Below, piece by piece: positions 21,963 to 32,100 of a DNA stretch of 43,495 nt. The position numbers were made by a program, and so were the translations under genes. The stretch is from Bacillota bacterium (GTDB lineage Bacteria > Bacillota_I > Bacilli_A > Erysipelotrichales > Erysipelotrichaceae), in NCBI GenBank assembly GCA_021847325.1, contig JAJZTY010000004.1, forward strand, positions 1-43,495. Reading direction: 5' to 3'. Positions within the stretch are counted from its first letter, which is position 1, and every line of letters starts with the position of its first letter. The notes beneath the pieces are model-generated. The model worked only from the letters and a program-made list of their open reading frames with translations, was not told the origin of the DNA and searched no databases.

Positions 21963-23003
21963 ATGAAAAAAATGATATATGATTTGAACTATGAACAACT
22001 AAAAGAATGGTTGTTAGAACATAACGAAAAAACGTTTAGAACAAACCAAGTATTTGGTTGGCTTTATCGTAAAAGAATACAAGAATTTAGTGAAATGACA
22101 GACATAAAACAAAGTTTGATTGATACATTTAATGAAGAATTTGTGATTAATCCTATTAAACTTAAACAAAGACAAGCAAGTAAAGATGGAACAGTTAAAT
22201 ACTTATTTGAACTACAAGATGGTTTCTTAGTTGAGACAGTTTTAATGCAATTTGATTATGGTAAATCGGTCTGTGTAAGTTCACAAGTGGGCTGTAATAT
22301 GGGATGTACTTTCTGTGCGAGTGGATTACTCAAAAAGAATCGAGATTTAACATCGGGTGAAATGCTTGCGCAAGTCATGTATGTACAAAAAGAGTTGGAT
22401 AAACTAGAACAACGAGTAAGCCATATCGTAATTATGGGTACGGGTGAACCGTTTGATAATTATGATCATGTGATGAATTTCTTATATACTGTAAATCATG
22501 ATTTAGGTTTAGCGATTGGTGCGCGTCACTTATCGGTTTCTACTTGTGGTGTAGTGCCACGTATTCGCCAATTTGCACGTGAAAAAGTTCAATATAACTT
22601 AGCTATCAGTTTACATGCGCCAAATGATGAATTACGTTCAAAACTTATGCCAATCAATAAAGCCTATCCATTAGCTGAATTAATGGATGCCTTACATGAA
22701 TATTCGACGATGAATAATCGTAGAATTACGTTTGAATATATCTTACTTAAAGGAGTTAATGATCAAACAGAACATGCGAATCAATTAGCTCAATTGGTTA
22801 AAGGTATGAATGCGTATGTAAATCTAATTCCATATAATGTAGTCGATGAACATGGCTTTAAAGCAGTTGATTTTGCGGCTGCGATGAAGTTCTATGATAA
22901 ATTAATGCGATTGGGTGTTAAGAGTACTCTACGTAAAGAAAACGGTGGAGACATTGATGCGGCTTGTGGTCAGTTAAGGGCTAAAGCTGAGGGTAAACTT
23001 TGA
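21963..23003 (+). CDS. rlmN: 23S rRNA/tRNA adenine C2-methyltransferase (radical SAM)
   Basis: 'CVSSQVGCNMGCTFCASG', 'GTGEPFDNYDHV', 'RKENGGDIDAACGQL'. Confidence 0.97.
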   Translation: MKKMIYDLNYEQLKEWLLEHNEKTFRTNQVFGWLYRKRIQEFSEMTDIKQSLIDTFNEEFVINPIKLKQRQASKDGTVKYLFELQDGFLVETVLMQFDYGKSVCVSSQVGCNMGCTFCASGLLKKNRDLTSGEMLAQVMYVQKELDKLEQRVSHIVIMGTGEPFDNYDHVMNFLYTVNHDLGLAIGARHLSVSTCGVVPRIRQFAREKVQYNLAISLHAPNDELRSKLMPINKAYPLAELMDALHEYSTMNNRRITFEYILLKGVNDQTEHANQLAQLVKGMNAYVNLIPYNVVDEHGFKAVDFAAAMKFYDKLMRLGVKSTLRKENGGDIDAACGQLRAKAEGKL

Positions 23004-23737
23004 TGAAGATGTTGGGTAAAAGTCATATCGGTTTAATTCGTCGAATCAATCAGGATAATTTTTTGATTGAAGAAAAAGACGGTGTTCAATTCATGATGGT
23101 TTGTGATGGAATGGGTGGTGCAAATGCTGGTGAAGTTGCGTCACTTATTGCGATACAATCGATGCATAAATTGTTTTTAGGTGCCGATTTTGATCATCCC
23201 ACAAAAGAGAGTTTAAAGAATTGGTTAAAAGAAGCATTTGTCAAAATGAATCGATCAATTTATGATGAAGCTCAATTAAATGATGATTATTCAGGTATGG
23301 GTACGACTGCGGTTGGTTTTATAGTATATCAAGATATTATATTATGTGCCAATGTTGGAGATAGTCGTGCTTATGTCTTAGATAAAAATAATAAGTTAGT
23401 TCAAATAACAGAGGATCATTCTCTTATTAATCAACTCATAAAATCAAAACGAATTACACTTGAACAAGCCAAAACACATCCACAACGATCTGTATTAACC
23501 AATGTTTGTGGAGTTATGGAAAAAGTGGTTGTGGATATGTTTGAAGTAGACAATGATGTTAAAGGATTGTTGTGTTGTAGTGATGGTTTACACAATATGT
23601 TAAGTGATAAACGAATTGAATCCATTCTTAAACAAAGAAAATCGATTGAACATAAAGTTGAACAATTGATTAATGAATCAAATCAAGCAGGGGGTTATGA
23701 TAACATAACAGTTACACTTGCTTGGAAGGTGAAATAA
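23000..23737 (+). CDS. prpC: PP2C-family protein phosphatase
   Basis: 'GLIRRINQDNF', 'VCDGMGGANAGEVAS', 'NVGDSRAYVL', 'GGYDNITV'; precedes PASTA kinase. Confidence 0.95.
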   Translation: MMKMLGKSHIGLIRRINQDNFLIEEKDGVQFMMVCDGMGGANAGEVASLIAIQSMHKLFLGADFDHPTKESLKNWLKEAFVKMNRSIYDEAQLNDDYSGMGTTAVGFIVYQDIILCANVGDSRAYVLDKNNKLVQITEDHSLINQLIKSKRITLEQAKTHPQRSVLTNVCGVMEKVVVDMFEVDNDVKGLLCCSDGLHNMLSDKRIESILKQRKSIEHKVEQLINESNQAGGYDNITVTLAWKVK

Positions 23738-23739
23738 GT

Positions 23740-25392
23740 ATGTTACAAGTACTTGCGTCACGATATCATATTTTAAAACGATTGGGTGAAGGTGGAATGG
23801 CTGATGTTTACCTTGCTCAAGATGAATTATTAAACCGCGAAGTAGCGATTAAAGTACTACGCGGTAATTTAGCGTTAGAGCCTGTATCACTCTTACGTTT
23901 TCAACGTGAAGCGAATTCCGCAAGTGCATTAACGCATCCCAATATTGTAGAGATTTATGATGTTGGAGAAGAGGAAGGTCTTCATTATATCGTGATGGAG
24001 TATATTCGTGGTCGTACCTTGAAACAACTCATCGCACAGCGTGGAGCACTTGAGAAAAATGAAGCTTTAGCGATAATGGATCAGTTGATTTCTGCAGTTG
24101 AAGAAGCACATAAGAAAAACATTATCCATCGTGATATTAAACCTCAGAATGTACTAATTAAGGATGATGGAACAGTAAAGATTACTGACTTTGGGATTGC
24201 GACAGTTTCTGATTCTTTACAATTGACACAAGCTGATACTGTTTTAGGTAGTGTTCATTACCTTGCGCCAGAACTAGCACGCGGTGAAAGCGCCAGTTTT
24301 CAAAGTGATATATATTCATTAGGAATTTGTTTTTACGAATTATTGACTGGTGAAGTACCTTATCGTGGAGAATCGCCTGTTCAAGTCGCAATGAAACACT
24401 TAAAAGATGAGATGCCAAGTGTTCTTGATTTTAATCCGAGTTTACCAATGTCTATTGAAAATGTTATTCGAAAAGCGACAGCTAAGAATCGGAATCATCG
24501 TTATAAATCCGCAGAAGAAATGCGGTCTGATTTGTTAGTGAGTTTATCGGATAAGAATAAAAATGTTAAACGAATTGAATTTGATCAACCTCAAGAGAAT
24601 GATCAAACCATTATTATTAATAAAGTGAATGGATTAAAAGAAGAGAAAGTAAGTAAATGGAATATCCGGTCTTTTTGGGGTATGAGTTTAGTCATAGTAT
24701 CTTCTATTATTCTCATTTTAATCCTATCGGTAAGTGGTATTTTTGATCCAAATCGAAATATGGTAGAAGTACCAGATTTGATGAATATGACACTAGCGGA
24801 AGCGCGAGAAGCTATTTTTGATTCTGGGATTGAAATCGCATCATCTATTAGTTATGAATTAACGGATAATGTAGAAGCTGGGAAAATTATAAAAATAACT
24901 CCAAGTGTAGGGACACTGTTAGAAAAGGGTTCTACGATTAGTATTACATTGAGTGAAGGAATCTATTTTGTGGTCGATGATTATAAAGGGCGTAATATAG
25001 ATGAAGTAAAGCTTGAATTATCAGATACTAAGATTAATGTTCGAGTTGAATATTCTCCTAGACAAGATGTACCATCTGGTATTATTCTCGAACAAACTTT
25101 ACTCGATCCTGATACTAAGCTTGACCCAAAGAGACAGTATGAAATTAAGTTTATCGTCTCTGCACCAGTGGAGTTCTTAATCCCACAAATTATTGGGGTT
25201 AATATTAATACCGCAAAAGCTCAATTAGAAGCGTTAGGTGCAGTTGTTTATCTCAATCAATTGTCAACGGATGGATTATCTGAAGATCAAATCGCTAAGA
25301 TTGTTAGAAATGTGGTTGTGGATATATCTCCAGAGCCTTTAACCTACTATACACAAGGAGCCAATAACTTTATTGAGTTAAGTTACTATTAA
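23740..25392 (+). CDS. prkC: PASTA-domain Ser/Thr protein kinase
   Basis: Kinase motifs 'HRDIKPQNVLI', 'DFGIA', single TM, about three PASTA repeats; ATG 23740 chosen. Confidence 0.95.
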   Translation: MLQVLASRYHILKRLGEGGMADVYLAQDELLNREVAIKVLRGNLALEPVSLLRFQREANSASALTHPNIVEIYDVGEEEGLHYIVMEYIRGRTLKQLIAQRGALEKNEALAIMDQLISAVEEAHKKNIIHRDIKPQNVLIKDDGTVKITDFGIATVSDSLQLTQADTVLGSVHYLAPELARGESASFQSDIYSLGICFYELLTGEVPYRGESPVQVAMKHLKDEMPSVLDFNPSLPMSIENVIRKATAKNRNHRYKSAEEMRSDLLVSLSDKNKNVKRIEFDQPQENDQTIIINKVNGLKEEKVSKWNIRSFWGMSLVIVSSIILILILSVSGIFDPNRNMVEVPDLMNMTLAEAREAIFDSGIEIASSISYELTDNVEAGKIIKITPSVGTLLEKGSTISITLSEGIYFVVDDYKGRNIDEVKLELSDTKINVRVEYSPRQDVPSGIILEQTLLDPDTKLDPKRQYEIKFIVSAPVEFLIPQIIGVNINTAKAQLEALGAVVYLNQLSTDGLSEDQIAKIVRNVVVDISPEPLTYYTQGANNFIELSYY

Positions 25393-26261
25393 TGAACAAA
25401 GCAATCATCATAAAAATTATTTCCAATCGTTATACCATTTTAACTGAAGATCATTCGCAATTGATTGCGCAAGGAAGTGGTAAACTCAAGTTTAACTCAT
25501 TGCCTTTGGTCGGTGATCATATTGAATATGAACTTAGAGAAGATGTGGTAATGATGACTAAAGTATTACCACGACATAATGAAATGAAACGACCTTCTAT
25601 TGCGAATGTCGATCAAGCCTTAATCGTAATGAGTGCCGTTAAGCCAGATTTTTCTACACAATTGGTTGATCGCTTTGTATGGTTAGTACGTAATGCGAAT
25701 ATAGAGCCAGTTCTTATTGTGACTAAGTTAGATCTTGTGGATGATAATAGTTCTATTTATCAAGATTTGAATCAATATGAGAAGGATGGAATGAAAGTCA
25801 TACGTGTTGCGCGTGGTAGAGATATTATAGGTCTTGAAGAAACGATAAAAGATAAGATTAGTGTACTTACAGGACAATCTGGGGTAGGAAAATCATCGTT
25901 GTTAAATCGATTAAATCCTGATTTTGTGTTACATACACAAGAGATTTCAAAAGCATTGGGTCGAGGTAAACATACAACACGACATGTACAACTTTATCCG
26001 ATTGCGGATGGATGGGTGGCGGATACACCTGGTTTTTCATCATTGGAGTTTGGGAATATTGAATTAAAAACATTTGATTTGTTAGTAAAAGAATTTGATC
26101 CATATCGAGAAAAGTGTCAATTTAGGGATTGTTCACATGTGAATGAACCGAAGTGTGCAGTTAAAGATGCGGTGAATCAAAATCTTATTCATAAAGATCG
26201 ATATAAACATTATTTAGAAGTACGACAATTAATAATTGATGAAAGGAAAACATACAAATGA
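25392..26261 (+). CDS. rsgA: Ribosome small subunit-dependent GTPase A
   Basis: 'LTGQSGVGKSSLLNRL', 'DTPGFSSLEF', C-terminal Cys/His zinc cluster. Confidence 0.96.
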   Translation: MNKAIIIKIISNRYTILTEDHSQLIAQGSGKLKFNSLPLVGDHIEYELREDVVMMTKVLPRHNEMKRPSIANVDQALIVMSAVKPDFSTQLVDRFVWLVRNANIEPVLIVTKLDLVDDNSSIYQDLNQYEKDGMKVIRVARGRDIIGLEETIKDKISVLTGQSGVGKSSLLNRLNPDFVLHTQEISKALGRGKHTTRHVQLYPIADGWVADTPGFSSLEFGNIELKTFDLLVKEFDPYREKCQFRDCSHVNEPKCAVKDAVNQNLIHKDRYKHYLEVRQLIIDERKTYK

Positions 26262-26911
26262 TTATTGCGCCTTCACTCTTGAGTATGGATTTTACTCAAA
26301 CATTAAGTCAATTAAAAGAGATTAAAGAGAGTCAAGCTACTTGGCTTCATTTTGATGTGATGGATGGTCATTTTGTGCCTAATTTAAGTTTTGGGCCAGA
26401 TATATGTGCACAGATTCGAAAACACAGTGACTTATTTATGGATGTGCATATTATGGTAAGTGATCCTCATTATTTCTCAGATGTATTTATTCGTGCAGGG
26501 GCTGATTTAATTACTTTTCATTTAGAGGCATGTGCATCTGAAGAAGAAGTTTTGAGTGTTATTCAAAAGATTCGTGATAAGGGTGTTAAAGTAGGATTAT
26601 CGATTAAACCAGATACGGATGTGAAATCATTAATTCCTTTTATTTCTAAGATTGATTTAATACTTATTATGAGTGTTAATCCAGGGTATGGTGGTCAAAG
26701 TTTTATACCAAATGCTTTAGATAAAATAGCGTTCTTACGGTATTACATAGATCTAAATAAGCTTTCTTGCTTAATTGAAGTAGATGGTGGGATAAATGCG
26801 GATACCGCTAAGCTGGTCTTGGATTCAGGTGCAGATGTTTTGGTTGCGGGTAGTTATATTTTTAAACATAATATTAAAGAAACAATCAATACCTTATGGA
26901 ATCTGAAGTAA
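26258..26911 (+). CDS. rpe: Ribulose-phosphate 3-epimerase
   Basis: 'IIAPSLLSMDFTQ', 'FDVMDGHFVPNLSFGPDI', 'MSVNPGYGGQSFI', 'EVDGGIN'. Confidence 0.97.
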   Translation: MIIAPSLLSMDFTQTLSQLKEIKESQATWLHFDVMDGHFVPNLSFGPDICAQIRKHSDLFMDVHIMVSDPHYFSDVFIRAGADLITFHLEACASEEEVLSVIQKIRDKGVKVGLSIKPDTDVKSLIPFISKIDLILIMSVNPGYGGQSFIPNALDKIAFLRYYIDLNKLSCLIEVDGGINADTAKLVLDSGADVLVAGSYIFKHNIKETINTLWNLK

Positions 26912-27492
26912 CCTTAGTTTTAAGAGATGTGCCTTATGTTGTTAAAGGGGATTGTGTTGGAGTTGAACTGGGTGCATTTGCCTTAGTTCGTGATCAACAT
27001 TCTTTAGTTTGTGCTATTGGGGATTTTGATTCAATTGATCATGAACAGTATGAAATAGTTGAGCGTAATGTATCCAATATGATAAAAGTATCTTCGATAA
27101 AAGATGAATCTGATAGTGAGTTAGCGATTAATTGGTGTATCCAACAGGGATATACTCGTATACATGTTTATGGGGCTTTAGATGAGCGTTTAGATCATCA
27201 GCATATCAATTGTTTGTTGGCATATAAATATCCTATGATAACCTTGTATAACGATATGAATCGAATACAAGCGTATGAAAAAGGAGAATATAAGATAGAG
27301 AAAGAAGATTTTAACTATTTCTCTGTTTTTGCGTATCATCCTGCGAATATTAGTTTAGTTGGATTCAAATATCCTTTAGATCATTACGATCTTAATATAA
27401 ATGAGTTAAAAACAGTATCCAATCAATGGATAAAAAAAGATGCCACATTATGTGTGCATCAAGGCAAAGTACTCGTTTATCTCACAAGATAA
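26896..27492 (+). CDS. thiN: Thiamine pyrophosphokinase
   Basis: 'AIGDFDSIDHEQYE', 'KDESDSELAINW', 'GALDERLDHQHINCLL'. Confidence 0.93.
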   Translation: MESEVTLVLRDVPYVVKGDCVGVELGAFALVRDQHSLVCAIGDFDSIDHEQYEIVERNVSNMIKVSSIKDESDSELAINWCIQQGYTRIHVYGALDERLDHQHINCLLAYKYPMITLYNDMNRIQAYEKGEYKIEKEDFNYFSVFAYHPANISLVGFKYPLDHYDLNINELKTVSNQWIKKDATLCVHQGKVLVYLTR

Positions 27493-27513
27493 TAAAAAAG
27501 GAGGGTTACTCCT
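27493..27513 (-). terminator. rpmB terminator
   Basis: Minus strand AGGAG-taacc-CTCCT TTTTTTATT. Confidence 0.65.
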
Positions 27514-27518
27514 AATTA

Positions 27519-27707
27519 TTAAGCTTGTTGAGCTTTTAAGGTTTTTAAAGCACGGGCGGAAATACGGATCCGTTGTGGTTTGCCATCCACAACAACTTTA
27601 ACTTTCTGAAGGTTAACATTCCACTTACGACGACTTGCTTGTAATGAGTGAGAACGTTTATTTCCTGATAATGCTTTTTTACCGCTTACTGCACAAACTC
27701 TTGACAT
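27519..27707 (-). CDS. rpmB: 50S ribosomal protein L28
   Basis: '[38 protein letters not shown]'; real start is internal to the ORF track, preceded by AAAGGGGG. Confidence 0.94.
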   Translation of the reverse strand: MSRVCAVSGKKALSGNKRSHSLQASRRKWNVNLQKVKVVVDGKPQRIRISARALKTLKAQQA

Positions 27708-27845
27708 ACCGTAGTACCCCCTTTCATTTGAATTGCTTATAAAGAATATCACGAAAAAGAACACTTTGCAAGACATAATACTAAAAAACTTTTTAATAAA
27801 AAAGAGGCTATGTTATAATGATAAAGAAGTTGAGGAGGGGCGACA

Positions 27846-29081
27846 ATGAACGAACAAGATGTCCAAGTTGGACTCGAAATAGCTGACCATGAAATACGCC
27901 TCGTAGTGGGTCAGTTTTTTAATACTCGATTAAACATTATGAAGGTTGAACGTGTTCTTTCCTCGGGGATACACAACGGACAAATTATCGATCAAATGGC
28001 TGTTATACAAAAAATTTCAGCGGCTATTAAACATGTGGAAGAGAATCTTGGATTATCGATTGAACGTGTTATTTTATCTTTACCAAGTATTGGTTTATCA
28101 CGTTATGTGAGACGTATAACAGTACCGATTGATGATAAAGTTACTTTAAGAGATATTAAAGCTGTTTATAAAGAAGCGCTGAATACAGAGTTACCGAATC
28201 ATCAAGCATTAGTCAATTTATCCATTACAAAATCATTGGTCAATGGGATTACGATGCGTAAATTACCACTTAATGAAACCTGTGATTCTTTAACGATGGA
28301 TATTGATTTATTATGTGCTGATAAGGAAATGGTATATCGATATGTCCAAACAGTTGAGAAAGCTGGATTACAAGTGTCTGAAATTAGTCTCGATAGTTTT
28401 GCGCTAGGTAAAGAAGCTTCATTATTTGAAAAATCCTTGGAGCAACATCTTATTGCGATTAAGGCAGAAAGACAAAGCACCAGTTTGAGTTTATTTGCGA
28501 AGGGTAAGCTTGTAAGTACAGAGACAATTAATTTAGGCTCTAAACAGATTATTAGTGCCATGGTAAATCGTTTTAATTTACCAATCGAAATAGCGGATCG
28601 TTTACTTCACATGAATGCGCGTTTTGGATTAGATCATTATCCAAATACTCCTATTTATTTATGGTCCAACGAAGGTAAAACACATACTTTAAGTGAACAA
28701 GAATTAATGAGTGTTGTACAACCGATATTAAATGTTTGGTTGGATGAAATAAAAACAACAATTAAACCAATTTTAGATACATCTAATGTTAAAATAGTAT
28801 TATTCGGTGAATCAGGTGAAATCAATGGATTTGATCAGTTATTATCGAATGAGTGTGGTTGTGAATGTGAGTTATACATTCCAGAAACATTAGGTGTTCG
28901 ATCTTCTGCACTTGCGAGTGTAACAGGATTGTTTTATGTAATTAAAGACCAAAGTCCACTGCGTGAGTTTTTAGCTGGTGTGGATATGGGTCAATTTAAT
29001 CAAATGTTAATTAAAGAAAAAGAAATCGTAAATGAAGATACAATTTCAGGTAAGTTCAAAGGATTATTTGAAAGACGTTAA
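27846..29081 (+). CDS. ftsA: Cell division protein FtsA
   Basis: Actin-like 'VGLEIADHEIRLVVGQ', 'IERVILSLPSIGL', position upstream of ftsZ; promoter TGTTATAAT and GAGGAGG SD upstream. Confidence 0.88.
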   Translation: MNEQDVQVGLEIADHEIRLVVGQFFNTRLNIMKVERVLSSGIHNGQIIDQMAVIQKISAAIKHVEENLGLSIERVILSLPSIGLSRYVRRITVPIDDKVTLRDIKAVYKEALNTELPNHQALVNLSITKSLVNGITMRKLPLNETCDSLTMDIDLLCADKEMVYRYVQTVEKAGLQVSEISLDSFALGKEASLFEKSLEQHLIAIKAERQSTSLSLFAKGKLVSTETINLGSKQIISAMVNRFNLPIEIADRLLHMNARFGLDHYPNTPIYLWSNEGKTHTLSEQELMSVVQPILNVWLDEIKTTIKPILDTSNVKIVLFGESGEINGFDQLLSNECGCECELYIPETLGVRSSALASVTGLFYVIKDQSPLREFLAGVDMGQFNQMLIKEKEIVNEDTISGKFKGLFERR

Positions 29082-29096
29082 TAAAGAGGAAAAACT

Positions 29097-30167
29097 ATGA
29101 GTGAACTAAATTATAATCAAGTCGCAAAAATTAAGGTATTCGGTGTGGGTGGCGCTGGATGTAATGCGATTAATCGAATGGTCGAAGAAGATGTAAGAGG
29201 TGTTGAGTTCTATGTAGCAAACACTGATTTACAAGTTCTAAATATATCACCTGCTAAGAATAAGCTTATCTTAGGAAAGACGATTACAAAAGGATTAGGA
29301 GCTGGGGCAAATCCTGAGATTGGTTATAAAGCCGCTCTTGAGAGTGAAGATGATATTCGTGAAGCAATGAAGGGTGCCGACATGGTTTTTATCACCGCTG
29401 GTTTAGGTGGTGGTACTGGAACAGGTGCAGCTCCTTTATTTGCGAAAATTGCGAAGGAATTTGATATTTTAACGGTTGGGATTGTGACTAAACCTTTTAC
29501 CTTTGAAGGTAAGAAACGTACTGAACAAGCTAATCGTGGATTAGAAGAATTGCGTAATTATGTCGATTCTTTAATAATCGTTTCGAATAATCAATTATTA
29601 GAAGTCATTGGTCGTATTCCGTTTGTGGAAGCCTTCCGTGAAGCGGATAATGTCTTGCGTCAAGGGGTTCAAACGATTACAGACTTAATTGCAGTACCTG
29701 CACTAATCAACTTGGATTTTGCGGATGTACGTGCTGTTATGGAAGGTCAAGGATCTGCGCTTATTGGAATCGGAATGGCACAAGGCGATAATAAAGCGCA
29801 AGAAGCTGCCGCAAAAGCGATTACATCTCCTTTATTAGAAGCACAAATTCGTGGAGCACGTAATGCGATTGTAAATGTGACAGGTGGAGAAAGTATTACC
29901 ATTTATGATGCGAATGATGCGGTTGATTTTATTCGTGAATCGGCTGGATCTGAAATAGATATTATCTTTGGGGTAGCGATTAATGAATCTCTAGGAGATA
30001 ACATTATCATTACGGTTATTGCGACAGGTTTCGATTTACCAAAAGTAAATCAAGTTAAGAATCCTGTTCAAGATGCACGTAAAGTGGTAGAAGAGATTCG
30101 TAAAGAAAGCACACCATCGTTTGAAGATGAGAGTGATATTCCTGGTTTCTTTAAATCTAGAGGTTAG
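29097..30167 (+). CDS. ftsZ: Cell division protein FtsZ
   Basis: 'VFGVGGAGCNAINRM', 'GLGGGTGTGAAP', C-terminal tail 'DIPGFFKSRG'. Confidence 0.99.
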   Translation: MSELNYNQVAKIKVFGVGGAGCNAINRMVEEDVRGVEFYVANTDLQVLNISPAKNKLILGKTITKGLGAGANPEIGYKAALESEDDIREAMKGADMVFITAGLGGGTGTGAAPLFAKIAKEFDILTVGIVTKPFTFEGKKRTEQANRGLEELRNYVDSLIIVSNNQLLEVIGRIPFVEAFREADNVLRQGVQTITDLIAVPALINLDFADVRAVMEGQGSALIGIGMAQGDNKAQEAAAKAITSPLLEAQIRGARNAIVNVTGGESITIYDANDAVDFIRESAGSEIDIIFGVAINESLGDNIIITVIATGFDLPKVNQVKNPVQDARKVVEEIRKESTPSFEDESDIPGFFKSRG

Positions 30168-30189
30168 TCGTAAGACTAACTTTTATTTT
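30163..30189 (+). terminator. ftsZ terminator
   Basis: GTTAGTC-gtaa-GACTAAC TTTTATTTT. Confidence 0.8.
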
Positions 30190-30234
30190 AAGCATTTATT
30201 GTATAATACTAATGATGACAGATGAGGTAACACG

Positions 30235-32100
30235 ATGAAAATTGCGATAGCACAATTAAATATAAGATGTGGTCAAATAGATTTTAATCTTGATTCTATG
30301 AAACGAATGGTGGATCAAGCGGTGAATGATAAGGCAGATATCATTGTGTTTCCTGAGATGTGTGTAGGTGGTTATCTTTTATCTGATTTATATTTACAGA
30401 AATCATTTGTGTCACAACTTTTAAATGCGAATGAAGTAATTAAGTCTTGGTCAGAGGATATTGGTATTATTTGGGGTAATATAAGTCATTTTGATGACTT
30501 GAAATCCAACCGAGATGGTCGTTTTAATCGTTTCAATACCGCATTTTTTGCGTTTAAAAATAAATGGGTAAAGAAAGAGAATAGTCTATTAGATGGACAT
30601 TATTTCAAACATTGTTTACCTGATTATCGTTTTTTTGACGACTCACGTTATTTTAAGAGTGGATATGATTATGCATTAGAAAATAATCTCTTATTAAATG
30701 ATTCTATTAATCCATTTATTTTTATCAAGGATAATAAAACAGTTCGAATTGGTCTAGAAGTTTGCGAGGATTTATGGAGTAAGGATTATTTAGTTGATCC
30801 TACTGCAATTTATATTCAGCACAAGGTAGATTTCATTATCAATATTTCATCATCACCTTGGACTTTAAATAAAGAATTGAGTCGTGAGAAACGTATTAAG
30901 GAACATGTGCATACACATAAGGAAAATATGGTACCACTTATTTATGTTAATGCATGTGGTATGCAAAATAATGGAAAAAATGTATTAGTGTTTGATGGGG
31001 ACAGTACAATTTATCAAAAAGATGGTTCTGTTTTAGGTCAATTAAAAGATGATTTTAAAGAAGAAGTTAAAGTATTTGATTTGGATTTAAAATACTCTGA
31101 ACATGAGACATCGAATAAATTACTGAATGCCCTCGTATGTGCGATACATGAATTTGATAAACAAGTTTTACCATTTAAACCAAAATGGATTATTGGTTTA
31201 TCGGGTGGAATCGATAGTAGTGTGAATGTTGCGTTGTTGTGTATGGCGTTAGGGAATGATCGTGTTATTGGATATAATATGGCAAGTCGATACAATCAAG
31301 CTCAAACCAAAAACATAGCCTTTGAGACAGCTCAAAAATTAAATATAGAGTATCATGCAGGGAGTATCGAACAGCTTGTTAAGGCAACAGAATCCACATT
31401 AGAAGAGTATCAAATTGATCCTAAAGAAGGGTTAGCTTATGAGAATATTCAAGCACGTTTAAGAGGACATTTACTTTCTTCTTTTGCGTCGTATAAAGGT
31501 GGAGTCATTTGTAATAATGGGAATAAAGTTGAATGTGCGTTAGGCTATGCGACGTTATATGGTGACACTATTGGTGCGTTGAGTCCTTTGGGAGATTGTA
31601 CCAAACTTCAGGTTTTTGAATTAGCGAAGTTGATTAATGAATACTATAAGGATGAAATTATTAATTCTAATTTAATTCCTACCATAAAATCAGATTCAAT
31701 TGAATTTGGATTTGCGCCAAGTGCAGAACTTCGTGACAATCAAGTTGATCCTATGAAGTGGGTCTATCATGATTGGTTAGTTCAATATTTCATTCAATAT
31801 CCAAGTCATCATATTATTGATTGGTTAAAAATGTATGTGACAGGTGAATGGAAGAAGACTGAGATTGCGAGTTGGATGGTTTATTATGGTTTAGATAATC
31901 CAAAGAATTTTGTAGAAGATACACGATGGTTCATGAAATCTTGGCATAGTGCTATTTTCAAACGTATACAGTTCCCACCTATTGTGACAGTTAGTCGTGG
32001 TAGTTTTGGATATGATTATCGTGAAAGTCAGATTCCATATACCGAGAATTACGAAGTAAAAGAGTTGTTTAATCAGATATTAAGTGGGGGAAAAGTATGA
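30235..32100 (+). CDS. nadE: Glutamine-dependent NAD+ synthetase
   Basis: N-terminal nitrilase domain (FPEMCVGGY, LEVCEDLW) plus synthetase 'IGLSGGIDSSVNVAL'. Confidence 0.96.
   Translation: MKIAIAQLNIRCGQIDFNLDSMKRMVDQAVNDKADIIVFPEMCVGGYLLSDLYLQKSFVSQLLNANEVIKSWSEDIGIIWGNISHFDDLKSNRDGRFNRFNTAFFAFKNKWVKKENSLLDGHYFKHCLPDYRFFDDSRYFKSGYDYALENNLLLNDSINPFIFIKDNKTVRIGLEVCEDLWSKDYLVDPTAIYIQHKVDFIINISSSPWTLNKELSREKRIKEHVHTHKENMVPLIYVNACGMQNNGKNVLVFDGDSTIYQKDGSVLGQLKDDFKEEVKVFDLDLKYSEHETSNKLLNALVCAIHEFDKQVLPFKPKWIIGLSGGIDSSVNVALLCMALGNDRVIGYNMASRYNQAQTKNIAFETAQKLNIEYHAGSIEQLVKATESTLEEYQIDPKEGLAYENIQARLRGHLLSSFASYKGGVICNNGNKVECALGYATLYGDTIGALSPLGDCTKLQVFELAKLINEYYKDEIINSNLIPTIKSDSIEFGFAPSAELRDNQVDPMKWVYHDWLVQYFIQYPSHHIIDWLKMYVTGEWKKTEIASWMVYYGLDNPKNFVEDTRWFMKSWHSAIFKRIQFPPIVTVSRGSFGYDYRESQIPYTENYEVKELFNQILSGGKV

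Noticed and set aside
28202-28561. 119-aa ORF antisense to ftsA
   Set aside because: Shadow ORF within a confident CDS, no independent signals.
31038-31295. Antisense ORF in nadE
   Set aside because: No RBS or recognisable protein; mirror ORF of synthetase domain.
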